Below are positions 24,769 to 33,187 of a stretch of DNA of 64,000 nt, in pieces (the stretch's first letter is position 1; every line of letters begins with the position of its first letter). Below the pieces are notes generated by a model that saw only the letters and a list, made by a program, of their open reading frames with translations, ran no database searches and had not been told where the DNA came from. The stretch lies in the NCBI GenBank assembly GCA_016710385.1, contig JADJVX010000017.1:868001-932000 (forward strand). The letters are read 5' to 3'. A program made the translations under genes and the position numbers. Source of the DNA: Actinomycetales bacterium (GTDB lineage: Bacteria > Actinomycetota > Actinomycetes > Actinomycetales > Dermatophilaceae).

Positions 24769-25443
24769 ATGTATGTACCTGCGCACTTCGCCATGACCGA
24801 TGCTCAGATCCAGGACGTGCTCATGCGGATGGGCAGCGCCGACCTGGTCACCCACCACGCGTCGGGCCTGCTGGCCACCCCGCTGCCGTTCGTCTTCGAT
24901 CCTTCTCGTGGGGCGCACGGGGCCTTGCTCGGTCACGTCGCGCGCAACAACCGGCAGTGGTCCGAGCCCACGACCTGCGAGTCACTGGTCGTGGTGTCGC
25001 TGACCGACCACTACGTGAGCCCGGCTGACGTGCCCTCGAGCCGTGAGCATGGGCGGGTGGTGCCGACCTGGGACTACGTCACGGTCCACGTCTACGGCGA
25101 CCTCATCGCCCATGACGACCTGGCCTGGACCGGCCAGGTGGTCCGCCGCCTCACCGACCACCACGAAGGCCGGTCCGGCAGCGGACGGCCGGAGTGGTCC
25201 GTCGACGAGGCGGCACCCGGTTACGTCGACGCGATGTTGCGCGCCGTGGTCGGGCTGGAACTGCAGATCACCCGGATCGAGGCCAAGGCAAAGATGGCGC
25301 AGAACAAGGCCCCGGCCGACGTCGTGGCGCTCGCCGAGCTGTTGGCTGCCGAAGGCGATGCCGAGGGTGAACGCTGGCTACGCGATGTGTCCTTGCCCGC
25401 AGCCCAGGCTCGCGCCGACACCCTGGCCGCGTTGCGCCGCTGA
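24769..25443 (+). CDS. PaiB-like FMN-binding protein
   Basis: A 224-residue protein of the FMN-binding negative regulator (PaiB) family, with a flavin split-barrel fold. Supporting features are the N-terminal MYVPAHF, the LLATPLPFVFD strand near residue 38, GHVARNNRQW near 60, and YVTVHVYGD near 110. Bacillus PaiB modulates sporulation genes, but many homologs are probably flavin-dependent enzymes, so the regulator label is uncertain. I use ATG 24769 because MYVPAHF is the conserved family start. It is followed by the convergent ligase gene 13 nt on. Confidence 0.85.
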   Translation: MYVPAHFAMTDAQIQDVLMRMGSADLVTHHASGLLATPLPFVFDPSRGAHGALLGHVARNNRQWSEPTTCESLVVVSLTDHYVSPADVPSSREHGRVVPTWDYVTVHVYGDLIAHDDLAWTGQVVRRLTDHHEGRSGSGRPEWSVDEAAPGYVDAMLRAVVGLELQITRIEAKAKMAQNKAPADVVALAELLAAEGDAEGERWLRDVSLPAAQARADTLAALRR

Positions 25444-25456
25444 CGAGCCCACCAGG

Positions 25457-27103
25457 TCAGCGCAGCAGGGCCTGCAAGCTCGCGATGGTGTCGGCCTGCG
25501 CTGCGGGCTTGTCCTCGCGATACCGCTTGACCCGGGCGAACCGCAGCGCCACGCCACCGGGATACCGATTGGACCGTTGCACCCCGTCGATCGCGATCTC
25601 GACGACGAGCTCGGGGCGCACGTGCACGGCATACGAGGTGCGTCTGGTCTCCAACGCCTGCAGCCGTTCGGTCTGCCAGGCGAGCATCGCGTCGGTGAGC
25701 CCTTTGAAGGTCTTGCCCACCATGACGAAGTCGCCCTTCTCGCCGAGGGGCACCCGCGGGTCGCGCGCGCCGAGGTGGAGATTTGACAGCATGCCGGTGC
25801 GTCGCCCGGAGCCCCACTCGACGGCCAGGACGACCAGGTCGTAGGTGTGCACCGGCTTGACCTTGAGCCAGGGCTTGCCACGGCGTCCGGCGGCGTAGCG
25901 ACTCGCCAGCGACTTGACCAGCACCCCCTCATGGCCAGCTGCGAGCACCTCACGCGAAAAAGCTTCGGCCACAACGGGATCGGCGGTCTCCACCGACGGG
26001 ATGCCGTGCTCGCCGACGATGCGCGCAAGCACCACCCGACGCCGGGAGAGCGGCTCGTCGATGAGGTCGACCCCGTCGGCGTGGAGCACGTCGAAGAACC
26101 ACGGCCGCAGGATCTCGGCACCCGACGCCGAACCGAAGCGGCTCATCGTGTCCTGAAACGGGCGCGGTGCCCCGGATTCGTCGAGGGCGAGGGTCTCGCC
26201 ATCGAGAATGAAAGCACCACCCGGGAAGGCCGACACGACCTCGACGATCTCGGGCAGGCGGTCGGTGATGTCGGCGAGGGTGCGGGTGAAGACCCGCACC
26301 TGGCCGCCCGGCCCGCCCGCACGGTGGACCTGAATCCGGGCGCCGTCGAGCTTGGCCTCGACCACGGCGACCGGCTCAGGGCCATCCGCAACCGGCGCAT
26401 CCAGCGCGACAACAGCCGCGACTGCCTCGGCCACCGACCCGGCAGTGGAGGCCAGCATCGGATGCAGTGGGGTGCCAACCTGCAGTCCTATCGCCTCCAC
26501 CCCGGCCAGCGATCCGGTCAAGGCGAGGTATGCCGTCCGGCTCAGTGACCCCGACAGCATCACCGCCCGGCGCACTGGCTCGGACGGCATACCCGCGGCT
26601 TGGGCGACGGCCTCGGTGAGCAAGCCGGCGAGCGCACCCATCCGGACCTCCCCGAGCAACACACCGGTCAGGAAGTGGCGCTCACTCTCGGTGGCGCGGG
26701 CCCAGAGCGACTGCAAGGCGTCCCCGCGCACCCCGACCGAGCCCGGCCCAGCCGCCGTCGCGAGCGCCTCGATCGAGGCGTCGACATCGAGCACGGTAAG
26801 CCCGGCCTCGGGCGCAGCAGTGCCGACGAGATCGGACAGGTTGGCCAGGCTGCGCCAGCCCACCCCGAGCTTGCCCTGCCGGGGAGCCGCGGTGAGCAGA
26901 CCGACGGTCGCCTCGATCTCTCCGGGGTGCAGACGACGGAGCAGGTCGGCCAGCAGGCCGAGCTTGGCCCGCCGGGCCGTATTGCCGCCGACGGCCGTGA
27001 CCGTGGCCACCACCTCGGCGAGGGGAGTCGAGGGAATCGAGGGAGTTGAGGGAGTCGAGGGCGTCGAGGGCGTCGAGGACATTGCCGGCATCGCCGCGGT
27101 CAT
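25457..27103 (-). CDS. ligB: ATP-dependent DNA ligase (LigB-like)
   Basis: A 548-residue ATP-dependent ligase. An N-terminal DNA-binding domain (about residues 30-215) is followed by the adenylation domain with catalytic Lys in EAKLDGARIQVHR near 248. Downstream motifs are FILDGETLAL, PWFFDVLHADG, EGVLVKSL, and WLKVKPVHTYDLVV; an OB-fold completes it. The size and layout match mycobacterial LigB, a non-essential repair ligase alongside NAD-dependent LigA. The first 27 residues are a low-complexity STPSTPSTP run encoded by 9-nt repeats (about 27026-27080), liable to length change. The start overlaps the end of the upstream GH13 gene by 4 nt. Confidence 0.92.
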   Translation of the reverse strand: MTAAMPAMSSTPSTPSTPSTPSIPSTPLAEVVATVTAVGGNTARRAKLGLLADLLRRLHPGEIEATVGLLTAAPRQGKLGVGWRSLANLSDLVGTAAPEAGLTVLDVDASIEALATAAGPGSVGVRGDALQSLWARATESERHFLTGVLLGEVRMGALAGLLTEAVAQAAGMPSEPVRRAVMLSGSLSRTAYLALTGSLAGVEAIGLQVGTPLHPMLASTAGSVAEAVAAVVALDAPVADGPEPVAVVEAKLDGARIQVHRAGGPGGQVRVFTRTLADITDRLPEIVEVVSAFPGGAFILDGETLALDESGAPRPFQDTMSRFGSASGAEILRPWFFDVLHADGVDLIDEPLSRRRVVLARIVGEHGIPSVETADPVVAEAFSREVLAAGHEGVLVKSLASRYAAGRRGKPWLKVKPVHTYDLVVLAVEWGSGRRTGMLSNLHLGARDPRVPLGEKGDFVMVGKTFKGLTDAMLAWQTERLQALETRRTSYAVHVRPELVVEIAIDGVQRSNRYPGGVALRFARVKRYREDKPAAQADTIASLQALLR

Positions 27104-28905
27104 CCGGCGTAGGAATACACGAGGACCGAGTAGGGCGCGATGGAGATGAGCGCCGTAGCGCCCTGACCGTCGTCGGGGCTGGGCTCGGCGTGCGTGTCGG
27201 TGGAGACGAAGTCACCGAAGTCGTCGCTGTAAATGCGAGCGTCGCTGTTGAGCTCGAGCTTCCAGAGTCCCGGCAACGGCATCCCGATCCGGTAATCGTG
27301 GCGAGATTCGTGATGGAGGTTGACGACGACTACCACGCTGTCGCCGGCCCCACCGTCGAACCACCGGTGGAAGGCCAGGACGTTGTCGTCCTCGTTGACG
27401 TGGTAGGCGTCGATCCCTTGACCGGTGAGCCCGCGGGTGGTGTCGCGCCAGTTGCGCCGCAGCCGGATGAGGTCGCGCACCAGCCGAACGATGCCGTGGA
27501 AGTCGTCGTTGAGGTCCCAGTCCAGCGGCACGTCGTCGCGGAACCATTCACCCTGGAGGAACTCCTGGCCCTGGAAGAGCATCGGGATGCCGGGACTGGT
27601 GAGCACGAGAGCGGCTCCGACCGTCGAGCGCTTCTGGGCGTGCCAGCCGGTGGGGTCATCGGGATTGACCTCGGTGGGCACCCGGGCCCGGCCGTTGGCG
27701 ACCTCGTCGTGGGACTCGGTATAGATCACCCGGTGGAAGGCGTCGCCGTTGTAGATCGTCACGATGGCATCGCGCAGCGCACCGATCGAGCGATCCTCGT
27801 CCGACCGCGCAATGACCACCCGGCGAACCGGGTGGACGAAGGCCCCATCCCACTGCGCGTGGAAGGCTGCACCGCCGTCGTCGATCTGGCTGATCCGCGG
27901 GTCCTGGTGCATGTCCTCGGCGATCGTGATGGCCCGTGGATGCGTCTGGCGCACCGAGGTGTTGATCCAGCGCATGAGGTCCCAGCCCTCGGGAAGGTCG
28001 ATCCCCGAGCCGTGGACGCTGCGGATATAGGGCGTCATGTCGAACCGCAACCCATCGACATGGAAGTCGTGCAACCACATCATCGCGTTGTCGTGGATGA
28101 ACCTGCGCACCTCGTCGCGGCCGTAGTCGGGCCGGGTGTCGCCCCACGGCGTGGTGGACCGGTCGTCGTTGTAGAAGTAGACGCCGCCCTTGCCGTTTTC
28201 GCTCCACCCGTCGAACTGCCACAGGTCCAGGTCGCTCGGCCCGAAGTGGTTGTAGACGACGTCGATGATGACGGCCAGCCCGCGCCGATGGGCTTGTTTG
28301 ACCAGGTCCTTGAGCGCGTCGGGGCCGCCATAGCCGGACTCGACGGCGAAAATGTGGGCGGGGTTGTAACCCCAGGAGAAATCACCGGCGAACTCCATGA
28401 CCGGCATGATCTGGATCGCGTTGACGCCGAGTTTGACCAGGTGCTCGAGCTTCTCGCCGACGAGCTCGAAGGTGCCCGGCCGACCCTCCGTGTCGGTGAA
28501 GAACGACCCGACGTGCAGCTCGTAGATGACCAACTCGTGGTGCCAGGGACAGTCGTATTGGTCGCCCTCCCAGTCATAGGCCCCGTGGTCGTAGATGACG
28601 CCATGTCCGACCGAGTTGGTCACTTGGCGGGCGTAGGGGTCGATCCGATAGAAGGTCTGGTCGCCGTTGGTGACGAAGAACTTGTAGCCCTGACCGATCG
28701 CAGCGTCGGGCAGCACGGCATACCAGAAGCCGTTGCCCTCGGAGGCCATCGGGGCCGCCGTCTCGCTCCAGTCGTTGAACTCCCCGACGACGTGCATCGC
28801 GCTGGCGTGCGGAGCCCACACGCGGAAGGCCACTCCCTCGTCGACAGGGATCGCACCCATTCCTTGATGGACGACAAGTGCTGCACTTTCCGGGGGGGTG
28901 CTCAC
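27100..28905 (-). CDS. GH13 alpha-glucan branching-enzyme-like protein
   Basis: A 601-residue GH13 enzyme. An N-terminal CBM48-type domain (about 1-115; VAFRVWAPHASAMHVVGEFN) precedes the (beta/alpha)8 barrel. Catalytic residues are visible as the Asp nucleophile in DGLRFDMTPYI, the Glu in TIAEDMHQDP and the transition-state Asp in TESHDEVANG. The VIIDVVYNHFGPSD region is conserved. The sequence is closest to short GlgB-like branching proteins, not maltooligosyltrehalose enzymes. I use GTG 28905, before STPPES. It lies between DUF2889 and ligB genes and away from the maltose locus; branching of glycogen or alpha-glucan is the likely role. Confidence 0.85.
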   Translation of the reverse strand: MSTPPESAALVVHQGMGAIPVDEGVAFRVWAPHASAMHVVGEFNDWSETAAPMASEGNGFWYAVLPDAAIGQGYKFFVTNGDQTFYRIDPYARQVTNSVGHGVIYDHGAYDWEGDQYDCPWHHELVIYELHVGSFFTDTEGRPGTFELVGEKLEHLVKLGVNAIQIMPVMEFAGDFSWGYNPAHIFAVESGYGGPDALKDLVKQAHRRGLAVIIDVVYNHFGPSDLDLWQFDGWSENGKGGVYFYNDDRSTTPWGDTRPDYGRDEVRRFIHDNAMMWLHDFHVDGLRFDMTPYIRSVHGSGIDLPEGWDLMRWINTSVRQTHPRAITIAEDMHQDPRISQIDDGGAAFHAQWDGAFVHPVRRVVIARSDEDRSIGALRDAIVTIYNGDAFHRVIYTESHDEVANGRARVPTEVNPDDPTGWHAQKRSTVGAALVLTSPGIPMLFQGQEFLQGEWFRDDVPLDWDLNDDFHGIVRLVRDLIRLRRNWRDTTRGLTGQGIDAYHVNEDDNVLAFHRWFDGGAGDSVVVVVNLHHESRHDYRIGMPLPGLWKLELNSDARIYSDDFGDFVSTDTHAEPSPDDGQGATALISIAPYSVLVYSYAG

Positions 28906-28956
28906 TCTCGCAGCGTAGTGGCGTCCGCCGACCGGCCCGCCCAAAGTCACCCCGGG

Positions 28957-30021
28957 TCAGGGCTCCAGGAGTCCGGCCGCCATGAGCATCGCCGGCACGT
29001 CGGTCAGCGACCGCAGCCCGTCGTTGAGGTGGGTGCAGGACTCTGGCCCGTAGAGGGCGGTGGAGACCCGGTCGCGCAAGTCGTCGCACGGCATACCGAG
29101 GATCTGTTGCGCGGACGCAGCGGCGACCGGGCACTCGTGGTGCGGCAGCACCCGCCCCGCCGTGGTGACGTCCAGGACCGGGTATGCCGTGCGGCCCACC
29201 TGCGCGTGCAGGGTGTATTCGTGCAGCACCCGCTCGACCCCCTCGTGGTCGACGAACGAGTCGCGGAACATGGCATCGACGTGGATCGGGCGCTGCGGAT
29301 CGCCCGAGTGTGGATCGCCCGAGTGTGAGTCGACCCAGGCGTCGATGCGGCGGCGCCGACTGATCCCCCAGATCGGCGTGGCCGGCCAGGTGTGCCAGCC
29401 GTGTGGGTCGGCGTCATCGAGCAACGGCGGCGCCGGCGGGGTCACCGCACGCGGCGCGCTGCCGGTCTCGTCGAGAATGCGAGCCGCGCGGGAGTCCGAG
29501 GCCCAGCCCGCGCACACGTCCAGGCGCCTCCCAGGTTGCGGCAAGGGGTCGCCACCGGAGGCGAGCGCGAGCGCTCGACCTCGGGTGAACCCGCTGATGA
29601 CGAACCCGCCCGGCAGATCGTCGAGGAGTTGGTGCAGGTCGGAACCGCTCACGACGTCCTCGCGGATGGTGCGCCAGAGGCCGGTGCGCCATCCGACGAG
29701 GGCGCGACGGCCGATCAGCTGCGCGAGCGCGGGTCGCCGGGGATAGGTGGACAACGCGGTGACGATGCCGTCTTCGACGGTGAGCGAGGCCAGCGCCGAG
29801 CCGATGACCCGAGGGGTGCCGTCGGCGTCGGTGTGCAGGTCGCGTGCCCGGCCGCCGACGTGCAGCGGCCCGTCCGGGCCGTGCGGCCGGGTGAGGTCCA
29901 GGCTCGTCGTGCGGCGCACCGAGCCCGGGCGTCGCGCTGGCGTGCCGGGGTGCGGCCCCGGCAGCCCGTTGTGCGCGAGCGTCTCGCTCGAGTCACTCGA
30001 GTCACTCGAGGCCACGGTCAT
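28957..30021 (-). CDS. DUF2889 domain protein
   Basis: A 354-residue protein with a DUF2889-type layout: RRTTSLDLTRPHG near the N-terminus, GRARDL with a predicted beta-rich region, and a C-terminal half ending in the Cys/His-containing HHECPVAAASAQQILGMP segment. A Ser/Asp-rich start (SSDSSDSSE) is encoded by 12-nt direct repeats GAGTCACTC at 29985-30010. A second short duplication encodes HSGDPHSGDP. Function is unknown for the family; actinobacterial members lie near lipid or secondary metabolism genes. It is divergent from the DUF1295 gene. Confidence 0.8.
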   Translation of the reverse strand: MTVASSDSSDSSETLAHNGLPGPHPGTPARRPGSVRRTTSLDLTRPHGPDGPLHVGGRARDLHTDADGTPRVIGSALASLTVEDGIVTALSTYPRRPALAQLIGRRALVGWRTGLWRTIREDVVSGSDLHQLLDDLPGGFVISGFTRGRALALASGGDPLPQPGRRLDVCAGWASDSRAARILDETGSAPRAVTPPAPPLLDDADPHGWHTWPATPIWGISRRRRIDAWVDSHSGDPHSGDPQRPIHVDAMFRDSFVDHEGVERVLHEYTLHAQVGRTAYPVLDVTTAGRVLPHHECPVAAASAQQILGMPCDDLRDRVSTALYGPESCTHLNDGLRSLTDVPAMLMAAGLLEP

Positions 30022-30131
30022 GGCAGACACGGTATGCCGTGGGCCCGCGAGATGCCGAAAGGGGCTGTATGGGACAGCCTGAGCCAGCCGATTTCGAGAT
30101 CTCGCGGTCGAGCGCCGCCGACCCCGGCCGT

Positions 30132-30144
30132 TACGCTCGCGCGC
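30132..30144 (+). promoter_or_regulatory. leaderless -10 of DUF1295 gene
   Basis: TACGCT (30132-30137) stands 7 nt before the ATG at 30145, with no Shine-Dalgarno present, indicating a leaderless transcript. Confidence 0.5.
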
Positions 30145-30942
30145 ATGAGCTCCTCGTTGCCTGCGATCCTCCTGGCCAGTGCGTTGGCGGTCCTCGTCCT
30201 GTTGGCCGTCACTGCGGTCATCGCGCGACGCCAGGACAAATACGCCCTCATCGACGTGACCTGGGGGCTGCTCTTTGTCGCGGTGAGCTGGGTCGGGGTG
30301 GTGATGAGCGGGGCCACCGCACGCTCGCTCGTCCTGGCTGCGCTCGTCACGGTGTGGGGCGGTCGGCTGGCGCTGCACCTGGCTCGGCGCACCCGCGGCA
30401 TGGGCGAGGACCCGCGCTACGTCAAGATCTTGTCCGGCGCGCCGGAGGGCAAGAAGTTCGGGTATGCCGTGCGCCGCGTCTTCCTCGTCCAGGGCGTCAT
30501 CGCGTGGTTCGTTTCCCTGCCACTTCAGGTGGCTGCCTGGACTTCGACCACCCATGAGGCGCATCGCGTCGTGTCCGGCGTCGGCTGGCTCGGGGTCGCC
30601 CTCGTCGTCGCCGGGTTGATCTTCGAGTCGGTGGGTGATGCACAGCTGGCTGCTTTCAAGGCCGACCCGGCCAACCGGGGCCGCCTCATGGACCGCGGCC
30701 TGTGGGCCTGGACTCGGCACCCCAACTACTTCGGGGACGCCGTGTCGTGGTGGGGGTTCTGGCTGATCGCCCTGCAGGTCAGCCCGGGGTGGGCCACGGT
30801 CCTGTCGCCGATCGCGATGACCTTCCTGCTCGTCAAGGTCAGCGGTGTCGCCCTGCTGGAGAAGTCGATGTCCCAGCGCCCGGGCTGGGCCGAGTATGCC
30901 GCCCGGACCAGCGCCTTCGTCCCGCGTCCGCCCCGGCGCTGA
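30145..30942 (+). CDS. DUF1295 membrane protein, steroid 5-alpha-reductase-like
   Basis: A 265-residue integral membrane protein with six or seven spans. The family signature RHPNYFGDAVSWWGFWL near residues 190-206, and the preceding FKADPANRGRLMDRGLWAWT, place it with DUF1295/steroid-dehydrogenase-like enzymes related to isoprenylcysteine methyltransferases and ergosterol C24 reductases. It probably reduces or methylates a lipid using a membrane-bound active site; the substrate is unknown. It is followed by an alpha/beta hydrolase gene 110 nt on in the same direction. Confidence 0.85.
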   Translation: MSSSLPAILLASALAVLVLLAVTAVIARRQDKYALIDVTWGLLFVAVSWVGVVMSGATARSLVLAALVTVWGGRLALHLARRTRGMGEDPRYVKILSGAPEGKKFGYAVRRVFLVQGVIAWFVSLPLQVAAWTSTTHEAHRVVSGVGWLGVALVVAGLIFESVGDAQLAAFKADPANRGRLMDRGLWAWTRHPNYFGDAVSWWGFWLIALQVSPGWATVLSPIAMTFLLVKVSGVALLEKSMSQRPGWAEYAARTSAFVPRPPRR

Positions 30943-31052
30943 CCGCGGGGTTGACCCGCAGCGCTCACCGCCGCCCGGAAGGCTGCCGCAATCGGCCTGG
31001 GTGCGGCAGGATGAGCGGTGGGGGAATCCGGGGTCCACAGAGAGGCAGGCCG

Positions 31053-31976
31053 ATGCAGAACTCGACGCTGACGGTGCAGGCTGCGGACGGCATACCGCTG
31101 CATGTCTACGTGTGGACCCCCGACGGCGCGCCGAAGGCGGTCGTCCAGATCGCGCACGGGATGGCCGAGCACGCGGCACGCTACGAACGCTTTGCCGAGC
31201 ACCTCACCGGCCGCGGGTATGCCGTCTACGCGCAGGACCACCGCGGGCACGGCAAGACCGCGGGCTCGCTGGACAACGTCGGGTATTTCGCCGACTCGGA
31301 CGGCTTCGAGAAGGTCGTCGAGGACCTGTATGCCGTGACCCGCAAGATCCAGGCCGACCACGCTGGTCTGCCGATCTTCCTCTTCGGGCACAGCATGGGG
31401 TCGATCATCGGGCGGGCCTATGTCATGTCCCACGGCGACGCCCTGCGCGGGCTGGTGCTGACCGGAGCCGGTGGCGACCCGGGTGCGCTGGCCAAGGTGG
31501 GCGCGGCGCTGGCCTTTGGCGAGGGCCTAGTGCGTGGGCGCAAGGCGCGCAGCAAGGTGCTCGACACGATGACCTTCGGACGCTTCAACGACGCCTTCAA
31601 GCCCGCGCGCACCGGTTTTGACTGGCTGTCCCGGGACAAGGCTGAGGTCGACAAGTACATCGAAGACCCCTGGTGTGGAGGGGTGTTCACGACGGGGTTC
31701 TTCGGCGACCTCTTGCACGGGGTGGGCGTCGTCAACAACCCGGCCAACATCGCGGCGGTGCCCAAGGACCTGCCGATCTTCGTGCTGTCCGGCGAGAAGG
31801 ACCCGGTGGGCGACAACGGCAAGGGTGTGCGGCAGGTGGTCGAGCAATATCGCACCGCCGGGGTGCGGCACGTCGAGATGCACCTCTATCCGCTGGCCCG
31901 CCACGAGATCCTCAACGAAACCAACCGCGACGAGGTCATGAAGGACATCAGCGCGTGGATGGACGCCCGGGTCTGA
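31053..31976 (+). CDS. alpha/beta hydrolase, monoacylglycerol lipase-like
   Basis: A 307-residue cytoplasmic alpha/beta hydrolase. The oxyanion loop is IAHGMAEHAARYERFA near residue 32, the nucleophile elbow FGHSMGS near 111-117, the acid Asp in SGEKDPVGDNG and the catalytic His in ARHEILNE. The HGMAEH and GHSMGS motifs are characteristic of serine-aminopeptidase-like (Hydrolase_4) monoacylglycerol lipases. It carries three copies of the dispersed octamer (31088, 31217, 31328). The start at ATG 31053 follows an AGAGGCAGG ribosome-binding site. It probably hydrolyses monoacylglycerols or lysophospholipids. Confidence 0.9.
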   Translation: MQNSTLTVQAADGIPLHVYVWTPDGAPKAVVQIAHGMAEHAARYERFAEHLTGRGYAVYAQDHRGHGKTAGSLDNVGYFADSDGFEKVVEDLYAVTRKIQADHAGLPIFLFGHSMGSIIGRAYVMSHGDALRGLVLTGAGGDPGALAKVGAALAFGEGLVRGRKARSKVLDTMTFGRFNDAFKPARTGFDWLSRDKAEVDKYIEDPWCGGVFTTGFFGDLLHGVGVVNNPANIAAVPKDLPIFVLSGEKDPVGDNGKGVRQVVEQYRTAGVRHVEMHLYPLARHEILNETNRDEVMKDISAWMDARV

Positions 31977-32050
31977 GGGCAGGGGGTCCATGGATGGAGC
32001 CTCCACCGTTTGAGTGCTAGCATTGCTGTCACACAGAAGGTGGTGACGCC

Positions 32051-32398
32051 ATGAGCACCCTGACGATCAGGCAACTGGATGAGCGCACGCATGCGCGGTT
32101 GCGCGGCCGCGCGGCCGCGCACGGCAGGTCCGTTGAGGCCGAGGTGCGTGCGATCCTTGCCGCCGCGGTGAACGCCCCCGATAAGAACTTCCTGCTCGCC
32201 GACGGGGAGGCCGGCCCGGCCGCCCAGCACCCCAAAGGTGTCCGGTTCCCCCCGAGGGGCCCCCCCCCCCTCCGCCCGGCGGGGGGACGGCGGCGCCCCG
32301 GGGGGGGCCGCGGCCGCGACACGGACGCGAAGATGGCGACCGAAGTCCTGGCCAAGGAACTGAAGCTGCCAGCCACGCCGAAAACGGCGCGGCACTGA
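32051..32398 (+). CDS. FitA-like ribbon-helix-helix antitoxin fragment with anomalous GC-run tail
   Basis: The first ~50 of 115 residues, TLTIRQLDERTHARLRGRAA through EAEVRAILAAAV, match FitA/VapB-type RHH antitoxins of PIN toxin systems. After that the sequence becomes Gly/Pro/Arg from an extreme GC tract (32250-32320) with an 11-nt C run at 32260-32270 and a 7-nt G run. It is unlike the usual antitoxin tail. This may be a frameshifted or mis-sequenced region, or a slippage tract. No PIN toxin follows; the next gene is a SUKH protein. AAGGTGGTGA gives a good ribosome-binding site, and the 8-bp palindrome TGCTAGCA (32015-32022) may be its operator. Confidence 0.6.
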   Translation: MSTLTIRQLDERTHARLRGRAAAHGRSVEAEVRAILAAAVNAPDKNFLLADGEAGPAAQHPKGVRFPPRGPPPLRPAGGRRRPGGGRGRDTDAKMATEVLAKELKLPATPKTARH

Positions 32399-32414
32399 TT
32401 CGAGGGGGTCCCTG

Positions 32415-32933
32415 ATGCACATCCGATACAGCGAGCACAGTGTCCCAGCGACCCCGGAGGCTGTCGAGCAGGCTGAGGCGCAGCTCGGTTTCGTCCTGCC
32501 CGACCAATACCGCCGCTACCTGCTGACCCAGGCGAACGGAGGATGGATCGATGACGCGCTCCTGCCCGGCTTCCCCCACATCGCTGTCAACCACATTCTG
32601 GGAGTCGGCCGGCAAGACTCCGACGATCTGGTGAGGTCCTGCGGCCATCTGGCGCCCTTGTTGGGGCTGGGCTTCCTGCCGGTCGCGGACGCGGAGGGAG
32701 GCAACCCGGTCTGCATCTCTAGGCGCACGGGGGACATGGGCACGGTGTGGTTCAACGACCACGAACTCGACTACGACGAAGAAGGCGCCTTGACGCAAAT
32801 TGCCGCCTCGTGGGATGCATTCATCGACGCCACCCAGCCAGACAGCACACCTCCCTCGACCCCAGCCGAACCGGCCAAGGTCTGGGTCAGTCCGGAGATG
32901 GAGGCGATCCTTCGGAGCCAGTTCGCCGACTAG
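32415..32933 (+). CDS. SMI1/KNR4 (SUKH) family protein, possible orphan immunity protein
   Basis: A 172-residue protein whose N-terminal pattern matches the SUKH superfamily: EQAEAQLGFVLPDQYRRYLL, a NGG motif, a hydrophobic strand GLGFLPVADAEGGNPVCIS, and a C-terminal VWFNDHELDY with a following helix. SUKH proteins commonly neutralise contact-dependent or ESX-secreted toxins. No toxin is adjacent, so this is either an orphan immunity gene or a housekeeping member. It lies 16 nt after the antitoxin-like ORF and 127 nt from the 3' end of a tRNA gene, a typical site for acquired genes. The C-terminal 30 residues are Pro/Ser-rich. Confidence 0.75.
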   Translation: MHIRYSEHSVPATPEAVEQAEAQLGFVLPDQYRRYLLTQANGGWIDDALLPGFPHIAVNHILGVGRQDSDDLVRSCGHLAPLLGLGFLPVADAEGGNPVCISRRTGDMGTVWFNDHELDYDEEGALTQIAASWDAFIDATQPDSTPPSTPAEPAKVWVSPEMEAILRSQFAD

Positions 32934-33060
32934 AGGATCGCGACGAACCAACCTGGTCATCTCGTGGACGTGTGGCACAAGCTGCCGGTACTGCTGCCGG
33001 TCGCCCCCAAACGGGGGCAGAATCAGCGCCAGAATCCACATATATGCAAGTCAGGACCGG

Positions 33061-33133
33061 AGCCGACGAGGGGACTTGAACCCCTAACCCCCTGTTTACA
33101 AGACAGGTGCGCTGCCAATTGCGCCACGCCGGC
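33061..33133 (-). tRNA. tRNA-Thr (anticodon TGT)
   Basis: 73 nt on the minus strand. Acceptor stem GCCGGCG/CGTCGGC (one G-U pair), D arm GCGC..GCGC, anticodon stem CCTGT/ACAGG with loop CTTGTAA (anticodon TGT), and T arm AGGGG-TTCAAGT-CCCCT. The discriminator base is T. CCA is not encoded. The 3' end faces the small SUKH/antitoxin patch. Confidence 0.95.
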
Positions 33134-33187
33134 ACGCCCGTCGGAACGAGCCGCACAAGCTTACCCGGGCACGGCATACTCGCCGTC

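Noticed and set aside
27046..29328. 760-aa plus-strand ORF
   Set aside because: Antisense shadow of the GH13 branching-enzyme-like gene, with Val/Asp-rich noise typical of high-GC shadows.
28957..31179. 740-aa minus-strand ORF
   Set aside because: Only the part from 30021 down is a gene (DUF2889). The rest is antisense to the DUF1295 gene and the start of the lipase gene.
32051..32933. Complete toxin-antitoxin pair
   Set aside because: The ORF after the FitA-like antitoxin is a SUKH protein, not a PIN-domain nuclease; no toxin is present.
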